In this document: in pieces, positions 24,057-30,410 of the stretch
How the letters are laid out: each line of letters starts with the position of its first letter
Position numbering within the stretch: the stretch's first letter is position 1
Virus record (IMG/VR): IMGVR_UViG_3300032180_000099
Coordinates: 1-38,372 of that record
Reading direction: 5' to 3' (one strand)
DNA length: 38,372 nucleotides
From: a virus
The notes under the pieces: generated by a model
The model's database searches: none
The model's input: only the letters and a program-made list of their open reading frames with translations
Told to the model about the DNA's origin: nothing
Translations under genes and position numbers: made by a program

Positions 24057-24310
24057 TCGAGTAGCCCCGGATCAGGAATGAAGACAACCGTCCGTTCTCC
24101 AGCGGCGTCTTCAACCGCACGCCATGCCTCTACCTCGTTTAGCAGCCGCAGGACATCAAGGCGCGCAGCTTCAGGATCGCCCACGTAGCGATTCGGGTTC
24201 TCCGTGAGACGCCACCGGATCTCCGCCAACTCGTGATGGGAGAGCAGATCGGTCGGCAGATGGTAGGGGTTCTCAGCCCGTCGTCGCCGCTCTGCGGCAG
24301 CCTCGCTCAT
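24053..24310 (-). CDS. Small helical protein, 85 residues, unknown
   Basis: ATG 24310 overlaps the stop of the upstream glycosyltransferase (ATGA), and the stop overlaps the next glycosyltransferase start. The protein is Arg/Glu-rich and mostly helical: AAAERRRRAENPYHLPTDLL, HHELAEIRWRLTENPNRY, RLDVLRLLNEVEAWRAV. No family is recognised. Tight coupling on both sides suggests it supports the glycosyltransferases, for example as an adaptor, but this is inference. Confidence 0.6.
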   Translation of the reverse strand: MSEAAAERRRRAENPYHLPTDLLSHHELAEIRWRLTENPNRYVGDPEAARLDVLRLLNEVEAWRAVEDAAGERTVVFIPDPGLLE

Positions 24311-26025
24311 GCCGGTACCTCGGCCGCCACGTTGGGCCACTTTGGCTCATCCCCCCGGCTGTTGAGGTGGGTTGAGCGCTTCATATCGCCCAAGGGGCTA
24401 TAGATGGCGAGTCTCCAGCGGTTCCAAGCCGGGATGCGGTGGTCGAACCAGTCGTTCTCTGCTGCCTGGTAGAGCCGGTCCTCGATCATCGTGCGCTCCC
24501 GGGGATCGAAGTGGTCCTCCAGGAAGACCTTCAGCGTGACGGCGCGGATCACATGAGGGTGCTGCCACCACGCCATCGTGCGTCGGATCGGAACCCCGTC
24601 CCACGACACAGCGTGGTCCTCGAGCATCAGGTGGGCATGGTCGGGGTGGATCTCTGGGGACTCGTGGAGCCGCACGACGTTCACCCGGCCCGACTGCACG
24701 AGGCCGCAGATCCCGGCCCAGTCGATGATGCCCAAAGGAGGCCGGTCGTGCTCCACGAACAAGATCAGTGGCGTGCGGACCAACTTGAGGGCCTGCCGGG
24801 TCAACTCGGCCTGGGCGAGCCACTCAGGGGCAAGGAACGGAACGGTGTTGCGCCACTCGAAGTTACATAGCCAAGTGACACGACGGAGGTACTCGTCATA
24901 ACTGGCCCGCATGTCCTCCTGCTCGGGCCGTACCCCGTCGGCCGCAATGATGATCTCCGCGTGGGGGAGCTGGTTGCGGATGGCCGAGATCGTCGTGTCC
25001 AGATCGGCCGTCGATGGATGGACCGGTGTAGGGCTGGTGGTGACGATGACACTCAGGAGTTCGTCGGGCGTCTCGGGCTGGAAGGTAGAGCCGCTCACGG
25101 CCCGGAGGTCGTTGTGGAGCTTGTGGACTGTGGAGCGCTTCCACTGCTGCCACCACGCGCTCAGGCGGTTCGCGTTGGTAGGCCAGTCGGCGAGCTCCCG
25201 GCGCAGGATGGCGGGGAAGTCGCTCCACTCCCGGATCCGGGGCAGCGGGCAGTCGTCGCCGAAGCACAGGGCCCAGTAGTCGTAGGACTCGCCCCGGGGC
25301 GTCACGGTGTCCACCACAGGCACGCACCCGGCCTCTAGGGCTTCCAAGGGCCTCGCCGTATCGACCGTGCAGGGACCGGACGGGCAGGGGATGACCTTGG
25401 CGCTGCTCAGGAACGCCATGTACTCGGGCATCGGCACCCCTTGGAGGTAGCCAGCCGTCTCGATCAGGCGGCACGGGAAGTCCGTGACCATGCCCCGCAG
25501 CACCTTCGTTGCCTCCTGCCGGCGTTCGTGCGTCACCTGGCCCCCGAAGAACCAGTCGAGCGGACGGGGACCGAGCACGCCATGCGGGCGGATTCCCTGA
25601 CGGGTCCCGGGATACCAGCCTCCGGGGAGCATCCCATCCATGCCCTCGTGCTCGGGGCGGGGCTGCATACACCAAACGCGCCTGTTCGGTCCCGGAACCA
25701 TGTGGGCTGGGAAGGCCCACTCCTCGTCGCCAGCGAGGATCACCACAGACCACGAGAGGCGCCCCAGTTGCCCTAGGAACCACGCCACGTCCGCTTCCGA
25801 GGCATGGTGGCGGGCGGGCAGCACCACGAGCGCCCCGTCCACATCCGGGAAGGCGTCGGGGTACGTACTGCCCGGTCGGCCCACATCTACGTAGTGCTCG
25901 AAGGTGAAGGCCCCGGGCGGATCCCATACCTGGCCAGCGAGGACGGCTTCGAGGAAGCCCATGTCGGCGTATTTGTGCGATAGCACATCTGTGTGTCTTG
26001 ACACGAAGATGAGAGGGATCCTCAT
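24307..26025 (-). CDS. Exostosin (GT47)-like plus GT2-like glycosyltransferase fusion
   Basis: A 572-residue protein. Residues about 150-260 resemble the exostosin domain: LDWFFGGQVTHERRQEATKV, then MPEYMAFLSSAKVIPCPSGP and ARPLEALEAGCVPVVD. Residues about 315-500 look like a GT2-type domain: LSVIVTTSPTPVHPS, AEIIIAADG, and LILFVEHDRPP in place of the usual DxD strand. A C-terminal tail follows. Exostosin-like enzymes transfer sugars from nucleotide donors. The ATG has an AGGAGGGCAGC site. Residues 1-17 resemble the broken peptide at 27282-27344 on the far side of HNH2. The GT2-like half is a weaker assignment. Confidence 0.75.
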   Translation of the reverse strand: MRIPLIFVSRHTDVLSHKYADMGFLEAVLAGQVWDPPGAFTFEHYVDVGRPGSTYPDAFPDVDGALVVLPARHHASEADVAWFLGQLGRLSWSVVILAGDEEWAFPAHMVPGPNRRVWCMQPRPEHEGMDGMLPGGWYPGTRQGIRPHGVLGPRPLDWFFGGQVTHERRQEATKVLRGMVTDFPCRLIETAGYLQGVPMPEYMAFLSSAKVIPCPSGPCTVDTARPLEALEAGCVPVVDTVTPRGESYDYWALCFGDDCPLPRIREWSDFPAILRRELADWPTNANRLSAWWQQWKRSTVHKLHNDLRAVSGSTFQPETPDELLSVIVTTSPTPVHPSTADLDTTISAIRNQLPHAEIIIAADGVRPEQEDMRASYDEYLRRVTWLCNFEWRNTVPFLAPEWLAQAELTRQALKLVRTPLILFVEHDRPPLGIIDWAGICGLVQSGRVNVVRLHESPEIHPDHAHLMLEDHAVSWDGVPIRRTMAWWQHPHVIRAVTLKVFLEDHFDPRERTMIEDRLYQAAENDWFDHRIPAWNRWRLAIYSPLGDMKRSTHLNSRGDEPKWPNVAAEVPA

Positions 26026-26042
26026 GCTGCCCTCCTAAGAGA

Positions 26043-26120
26043 TAGAATGGAGGGCACTAAAGACCCCGCGACGTGGCAACGCCCGGGGCCGTGGCCGATC
26101 CCTTGTGGGAGGAATCGACA
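26043..26120 (+). promoter_or_regulatory. HNH2 leader: TAGAAT box, stem-loop, RBS hairpin
   Basis: TAGAAT at 26043-26048 is followed after 13 bases by a stem-loop at 26062-26090. This pairs GACCCC with GGGGCC and GACG with CGCC around a six-base loop, with one A-C mismatch in each arm. Its layout (outer stem, bulge, four-pair inner stem, six-base loop) matches the HNH1 and HNH3 leaders. TGGCCGATCC follows, shared with HNH3. TCCC (26099-26102) can then pair with GGGA (26107-26110), part of the GGGAGGA ribosome binding site. The A-C mismatches make this copy the weakest of the three. Confidence 0.55.
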
Positions 26121-27281
26121 ATCAGTAAGCCTACCTGTTCCGTCTCTTGGTGCGACCGAGCGAGTGCCACCCGGGGACTGTGCGCCTCTCACTACGCCAG
26201 ACTTCAGCGTGGCCAAGAACTCGAGACTCCTTGGGACACGCGTCGCCTGAATAATCAACGGAACAACAAGCCACCCAAGATCTGCTCTGTAACCGGCTGC
26301 GACAAACCCGCGCGGGGGCGAGGCTGGTGCTGGACCCACTACGCGCGCTGGCAGGCATCCGGAGATCCAGGTTCCGCCGAATTGGTTCGTAAACCTAAGG
26401 GCACCGTACTTTGCTCTGTGGACGGATGTATCTTGCCGACCAAGGCCCGAGGGTGGTGTGCCTCCCATTACGCCCAGTGGCGAACCGGTCGACCGCTTAC
26501 TCCGCTGCCGTCGAAATCGGTGCGCCCCTTGTGCTCCCGATGTGGTCTGCCTATTGAGACACGGAGTCACAGTCCAAAACGGCACGCGGCCTGCCGTTGG
26601 GACGACGCACGAGAGAAATCCGCTGCCAAGCCCATACAGGAGTGCTCTGTCAATGGCTGCTCCCGACCAGTACACGGACGTGGGTGGTGCGCCGCTCACT
26701 ACGAACGCTGGGCTAACCATGGAGTGGTCTCCCCATTGGAGCCGATTCGGAATCGAATCGTGGGAATACATGAGTGCACCGTCGACGGATGCGCTAAGCC
26801 TGCCAACGTTAAGGGCCTTTGTGACATGCACTACGCGCGTCAGCGGCGATGGGGTGTACCAGGTGGGCCCGCTCTCCTCAAGGAGTACCGCCGGTTCGAT
26901 CTCGGCACGCCCGATGAGCGATTCTGGGGCTTGGTCCGTCGAGGTGAGACCGGCTGTTTGGAATGGCAAGGATGCGTCAAGGGAACCGGGTACGGCTGGT
27001 TCACTGTCTACGGTCGTAAGATGTCTGCGCATCGGTGGTCGTACGAGCGGTTCCTTGGCCCTATCCCCGTTGGCTTGCATATTGACCATACATGCCACAC
27101 CAATGATTTGACCTGTCCCGGAGGGCCTTGTCGGCATCGAAGGTGCGTAGATCCGATGCACCTCGAGGCAGTCACCCCGGCGGAGAATGCCCGTCGTGCT
27201 CGCAGACGAGAGGCCGGACTGAACCCCTACATTGATTCTGTCTACGCAGCCGCCTTCGAGGCGTCGCGACTCAGGATCTGA
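26121..27281 (+). CDS. HNH2: multi-knuckle HNH_3-type endonuclease, ATC start
   Basis: A 386-residue protein if it begins at ATC 26121. It carries five good Cys3His knuckles (C6/C11/C21/H24, C55/C60/C70/H73, C98/C103/C113/H116, C175/C180/C190/H193, C219/C224/C234/H237), typically CSVxGCxxPxxxRGWCxxHY, plus one decayed copy near 138-155. The C-terminal domain (about 268-360) is HNH_3-like: FWGLVRRGETGCLEWQGC, then SAHRWSYERF, GLHIDHTC, and CVDPMHLEAVTPAENARR. The ATC is placed exactly where HNH1 and HNH3 have GTG, and the first knuckle then has the same residue numbers as in HNH1. Upstream in-frame GTG (26073, 26091) or TTG codons exist but would translate the hairpin region. Confidence 0.75.
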   Translation: MSKPTCSVSWCDRASATRGLCASHYARLQRGQELETPWDTRRLNNQRNNKPPKICSVTGCDKPARGRGWCWTHYARWQASGDPGSAELVRKPKGTVLCSVDGCILPTKARGWCASHYAQWRTGRPLTPLPSKSVRPLCSRCGLPIETRSHSPKRHAACRWDDAREKSAAKPIQECSVNGCSRPVHGRGWCAAHYERWANHGVVSPLEPIRNRIVGIHECTVDGCAKPANVKGLCDMHYARQRRWGVPGGPALLKEYRRFDLGTPDERFWGLVRRGETGCLEWQGCVKGTGYGWFTVYGRKMSAHRWSYERFLGPIPVGLHIDHTCHTNDLTCPGGPCRHRRCVDPMHLEAVTPAENARRARRREAGLNPYIDSVYAAAFEASRLRI

Positions 27282-27298
27282 TCCTCGGCTCAGGATCT
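27270..27298. repeat. Short direct repeat CTCAGGATCT
   Basis: CTCAGGATCT occurs at 27270-27279 and again at 27289-27298, spanning the HNH2 stop codon. The copies are exact and 19 bases apart. They may be a scar of the recombination that placed HNH2 here, but a ten-base repeat can also arise by chance. Confidence 0.4.
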
Positions 27299-27344
27299 CC
27301 GCTCGCCTGCTAACCCAGAGCGTGGGGATCTTGATGGCCCTCAC
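27282..27344 (-). pseudogene. Broken 5' end of a glycosyltransferase gene
   Basis: Starting at GTG 27344, which overlaps the stop of the small Cys-rich gene (GTGA), the minus strand encodes VRAIKIPTLWVSRRAEILS. This aligns with MRIPLIFVSRHTDVLS, the first residues of the GT47-like protein beyond HNH2, with seven identities and about five conservative changes in 16 positions. The match ends at the HNH2 stop codon, after which the frame runs antisense through HNH2. It looks like the original or a paralogous start of the glycosyltransferase gene, separated from its body by the HNH2 unit. Confidence 0.5.
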
Positions 27345-27457
27345 CTTGCCTCCTTGGGGCCAGAGCGGATGACGCCGTGCTTGGGGCAGGTGGCCACGCC
27401 GAAGCGGTAGACGATCCGCTCCTTGCAACCCTTGGCAGGACAGGAGATCGTCACCAT
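27341..27457 (-). CDS. Small zinc-ribbon-like protein, 38 residues
   Basis: This is an ATG 27457 frame overlapping the FkbM-like gene stop by seven bases. The peptide contains CPAKGCKERIVYR and ATCPKHG, giving C6, C11, C24 and H27. This is the same C-x4-C-xn-C-x2-H order as the HNH knuckles, though without the terminal Tyr. The tight overlap, strand and metal-ligand pattern argue that it is a real gene despite its size. Its function is unknown. Confidence 0.55.
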   Translation of the reverse strand: MVTISCPAKGCKERIVYRFGVATCPKHGVIRSGPKEAR

Positions 27458-28284
27458 GAGGCGTCTTCCCGCCGTAGCCACACCGATTCCTGCCGCCACC
27501 CGTTGACCGTCCCGGCCACGTCTCCCGTCAGGCGGGTCAGGTCTCGCTCAGGGTCCTTCAGGCGGTGGGGAGGGATTGCCTTGGGCGGCAATGTGTAGAC
27601 CACGTACCCGAGCGCCATGACGGACTCCACCAGCTCGCCATAGCCGGGAGCGAAGACTGGGGAGCACTCGACCAGCAGGTGATCCACGAGGCCGACCTCG
27701 AGCGACGGGCGCAGGATCCGGATGCCGTCGAACTCGGCTCCTTCGAGGTCCAGCTTGGCGAGGCGGTACTCCGCTGCCGGCAGGGGGATGGTGTCGGGCC
27801 CGAGGCGGAGATGCCAGGGGTGGACGAGGCTGTCCCACCCGTTCCGCTTCGCCGAGTCGGCAAGGAGCCGCAGCGGTTCCGGGTCGGCGTCCACCGAGAT
27901 CGCCTCGTGGCCATAGGAGGCTGCCAGCAGGGAGTACCACCCGATCTGCGCTCCCAGGTCGATAAACACAGACCCCGGGAGCGCAGACTCGAACACCGTG
28001 AGGGCAAGGATTGTCTCGGGGGGCTCCCAAATCCCCAGCAGGTCGATGGTCTCGGAGACCGCATCGTGGCCGGGGCAGTAGGGGCCGTCGCCGTATTCCC
28101 GCCACTCGAAGACGCACATCTCGAAGTCCCGGGCGAACCGGGCAGGAACGGGAGGGTAGTCGTGGTAGCCGCTCTGGCCTCCCAATCGCACCTCGGCCAA
28201 CTTGTATAGGTGGGCGTCGTGGCCTCGCTGGCAGGCGATATCGGCCCAAACGCTCATGTCGTTCGGGTGCGGAGCCGTCTTCAC
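27451..28284 (-). CDS. FkbM-family SAM-dependent methyltransferase
   Basis: The core is a Rossmann methyltransferase: VFESALPGSVFIDLGAQIGW (motif I), AISVDADPEPLRLLADSA, then AKLDLEGAEFDGIRIL, the FkbM KxDxEGxE motif, and VDHLLVECSP. FkbM enzymes O-methylate sugars or polyketides, which fits a glycan-modifying cluster. I prefer GTG 28284 (277 residues), which overlaps the upstream stop as GTGA. A GTG at 28374 would add 30 plausible residues (YDARLWEFLRQHV...) and a longer overlap. The stop overlaps the small Cys-rich gene. Confidence 0.8.
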   Translation of the reverse strand: MKTAPHPNDMSVWADIACQRGHDAHLYKLAEVRLGGQSGYHDYPPVPARFARDFEMCVFEWREYGDGPYCPGHDAVSETIDLLGIWEPPETILALTVFESALPGSVFIDLGAQIGWYSLLAASYGHEAISVDADPEPLRLLADSAKRNGWDSLVHPWHLRLGPDTIPLPAAEYRLAKLDLEGAEFDGIRILRPSLEVGLVDHLLVECSPVFAPGYGELVESVMALGYVVYTLPPKAIPPHRLKDPERDLTRLTGDVAGTVNGWRQESVWLRREDASW

Positions 28285-28559
28285 AGTGCCTCCCGAGGTC
28301 CGACACCAAGGGGCGACATGCTGACGCAGAAACTCCCACAGCCGGGCGTCATATGGTGATGAAGTTTGGCCCACTCCACATTGACCGGTCGGCACCACGC
28401 CCCTTGGCAACATGGCGACTGGAGTGCGTCCATGCAGTATTGGATCTGCTCCCGAGGGAACTCCTGCCAGCACTCGGTACAGATCAGGGTCGATGCTGGG
28501 ATGGAGGCAACTACCTCCTCCACATACACATCCCACGCGTTGGCAGGTGGTGGTCTCAT
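28281..28559 (-). CDS. Small Cys-rich protein, 92 residues
   Basis: ATG 28559 overlaps the upstream methyltransferase stop (ATGA). The protein has ICTECWQEFP (CxxC) followed by a CMDALQSPCCQGAWC cluster, a probable zinc-binding unit, then a His-rich LHHHM stretch. The last 25 residues are in a region where the downstream methyltransferase frame may also be coding, so the exact end is uncertain. The family is not recognised. Its position between two methyltransferases suggests a helper role. Confidence 0.5.
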   Translation of the reverse strand: MRPPPANAWDVYVEEVVASIPASTLICTECWQEFPREQIQYCMDALQSPCCQGAWCRPVNVEWAKLHHHMTPGCGSFCVSMSPLGVGPREAL

Positions 28560-29200
28560 GGTTTTCCCGCGGTCACCCACGCCCACGACTCGTCCACGTT
28601 CCCGAAGTCCACCATCGTCACCGCAAGCCCAGCGTCTCGGCACCAGCCCTCAACGGCGGTGACGCGTACCCCGTGCGAGAGGAAGTGATCCACCTCGGAC
28701 ATGACGAACTGGAGCCGCACCACCCCGTCTGGCTCGAGCTTGGCCGCAATGGACCGGACGTAGCCTTCCTGCGCCTCAGCCGGGAGGTGCTGGAGGGTCA
28801 GGACCGAGAAAGCCCCGGCTAGGCGAGCGAGAGTCCGGGGAAGCGTTCGTCCGTTCCCGATCATGAACCGGGTATTGGGGACTCCCATCTCCTCGGCGAC
28901 ATTGCGGGCCGTGTGAATCATCTTGGGCGAGAGGTCCACGCCGATGATGGTGGCGTCTGGGAAGCGCTCGGCAAGGGGAAACGTGAGGCGGCCAGGGCCG
29001 CAGCCGAGGTCGAGAATCCTGCCTCCCTTGCGGAGTGCCGGCGTCAGGGCCGGGACGATCTGGGCGAGGCAGGCGTCGATCCCGGCCTCCCACCCGTCGA
29101 TGCCGGGGACCGAGAAAAGTTCGCCCCGGCCATTCCCCACAGCGGAGGCATCCCAATAGGCGCGTTCCGCCTCCACGTCTTCGGTCATCGCCACACTCAC
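28556..29200 (-). CDS. Class I SAM-dependent methyltransferase
   Basis: A 214-residue protein with a standard methyltransferase fold: GGRILDLGCGPGRLTFPLAE (motif I, SAM binding), ATIIGVDLSPKMIHTARNVA, FSVLTLQHLPAE and LEPDGVVRLQFVM. The upstream part YWDASAVGNGRGELFSVPG is typical of small sugar or lipid methyltransferases. The GTG 29200 overlaps the glycosyltransferase stop (GTGA); ATG 29188 is an alternative. It probably methylates a glycan made by the neighbouring transferases. Confidence 0.82.
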   Translation of the reverse strand: MSVAMTEDVEAERAYWDASAVGNGRGELFSVPGIDGWEAGIDACLAQIVPALTPALRKGGRILDLGCGPGRLTFPLAERFPDATIIGVDLSPKMIHTARNVAEEMGVPNTRFMIGNGRTLPRTLARLAGAFSVLTLQHLPAEAQEGYVRSIAAKLEPDGVVRLQFVMSEVDHFLSHGVRVTAVEGWCRDAGLAVTMVDFGNVDESWAWVTAGKP

Positions 29201-30291
29201 GGCACCGCCACTTTCCGCCGCTCGTGGGCCTCTAAGGCCATCGGGACGACCCAACTAAGGCGTTCTCTGTACGTGTGGTTCTCCCGTACGTGCGCCTGTC
29301 CCTGCTCGGCGATCTGGCGTCGTTCGTCCTTGTGCTTGAGGTAGTGGGCGATCAGCCGGTCCAACTCGGCCCAGTCCCCGAGCGGCCAGTAGCGGAGGTG
29401 AACCCCGTCCTGGTACAGATCCTCCAACCCCTCGTTGTAGGGGTGAAGAAAAATAGCGGTATTTGTCCTCGCCAGCGTTTCTGGAATGCGGTCCGAATGA
29501 AACGCTCTGCTCCCCGGCGTCATGAACGAGTCCCCAATCACCACGTCAACCGAGGCGTAGAGGTCCGAGAGAGCCGCACCCCGGATCTGCTCCCGCTTGG
29601 GCCAGAATCCCGTCTGGGGCCATCGGCGCTGAAGGTGGTTCACCAAGTCCATCCGGTGAGTCCACTCGGGATGGTAGTGGCCCCGCCACGACCCTACGAA
29701 CGCCACGGGAGCCCGGTACTCGGGCCGGGGAGTACCCGAGACCGCCTCGGCATGGTAGACGGCTGGCGGGCACCACACAGCGTTGATCCCCGCCTCCTGC
29801 CATCGTCCCCCACCCTCGTCCGCGGTACAGAACAAATCGGACCTGAAAAAAGCCTCCGTGGGAATGCGGTCTGCTCGCCCGTCCCGCACGTCCCACCACT
29901 TGTCGAGGTGGTAGGAGAGGGTGGGGATGCCCGAGGCCCGCAGATCCGCGATGGCTTGGTGCCGTTCCTCGCTCGTGCCCCCCGTGACTGCGAACCCGTA
30001 CGTCTGGACCCAGCAGAACAGGTCGGTACCGAAGTCCCGCGCGCGCTGGCACACGTCCACGGCCCGCACCTCGCCTTCCTGGAGCCGTTCGACGGTATGG
30101 CCGAGCGACTCCAAGGACAGGGCGAGATGCACCTCTGTGGCCCACCTCGTGGGATGAGTCGGGCTGGGCTGAAAACCGGGCTGGTGATTTCCCCAGAGAG
30201 CAATACGGAGACCGGCCGCGCCCGAAGCCACCGGGGCGAACTGCTCGGGCACGACCGTCTCCTGTCCCACCTCTATGCCGCCCTCGAACAT
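29197..30291 (-). CDS. CgeB-like (GT4-type) glycosyltransferase
   Basis: A 364-residue protein starting at ATG 30291, preceded by AAGGAACC. The N-terminal half has LRIALWGNHQPGFQPS and THPTRWATEVHLALSLESLG. The C-terminal half has VAFVGSWRGHYHPEWTHR, LYASVDVVIGDSF, RIPETLARTNTAIFLHPY, and DERRQIAEQGQAHVRENHTY. The HTY end and the FVGS...R strand are hallmarks of CgeB/DUF3880-type glycosyltransferases, which also occur in virion- and spore-glycosylation loci. It is the first gene of the modification cluster, separated from the capsid gene only by the opposing HNH3 unit. Confidence 0.75.
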   Translation of the reverse strand: MFEGGIEVGQETVVPEQFAPVASGAAGLRIALWGNHQPGFQPSPTHPTRWATEVHLALSLESLGHTVERLQEGEVRAVDVCQRARDFGTDLFCWVQTYGFAVTGGTSEERHQAIADLRASGIPTLSYHLDKWWDVRDGRADRIPTEAFFRSDLFCTADEGGGRWQEAGINAVWCPPAVYHAEAVSGTPRPEYRAPVAFVGSWRGHYHPEWTHRMDLVNHLQRRWPQTGFWPKREQIRGAALSDLYASVDVVIGDSFMTPGSRAFHSDRIPETLARTNTAIFLHPYNEGLEDLYQDGVHLRYWPLGDWAELDRLIAHYLKHKDERRQIAEQGQAHVRENHTYRERLSWVVPMALEAHERRKVAVP

Positions 30292-30342
30292 GAGGGTTCC
30301 TTCATGCTCCACTTTGGGCGCTTGGCTGTCGGCACGCAGCCG

Positions 30343-30410
30343 TAGAATGGAGCGGTCCCCACAGCGTTATCGCGCTTGGGGACCTGGCCGATCCTGATAG
30401 GAGGACCGAC
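30343..30410 (+). promoter_or_regulatory. HNH3 leader: TAGAAT box, stem-loop, RBS hairpin
   Basis: TAGAAT (30343-30348) is followed after five bases by a stem-loop at 30354-30384. Its outer stem is GGTCCCC/GGGGACC, its inner stem AGCG/CGCT, with a six-base loop and small bulges. TGGCCGATCC follows, then TCCT (30392-30395) pairing with AGGA (30399-30402), which is the ribosome binding site before GTG 30411. The outer stem differs from that of HNH1 at most positions while keeping its pairing, and the inner stem is identical. No clear -35 is present. Confidence 0.65.

Noticed and set aside
26022-27344. A continuous minus-strand frame antisense to HNH2 that begins with GTGA and ends with ATGA overlaps, like a real operon gene.
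   Set aside because: Beyond its first 20 codons it has no domain-like sequence, whereas the plus strand carries repeated Cys/His knuckles and an HNH motif. The overlaps are explained by the insertion model.
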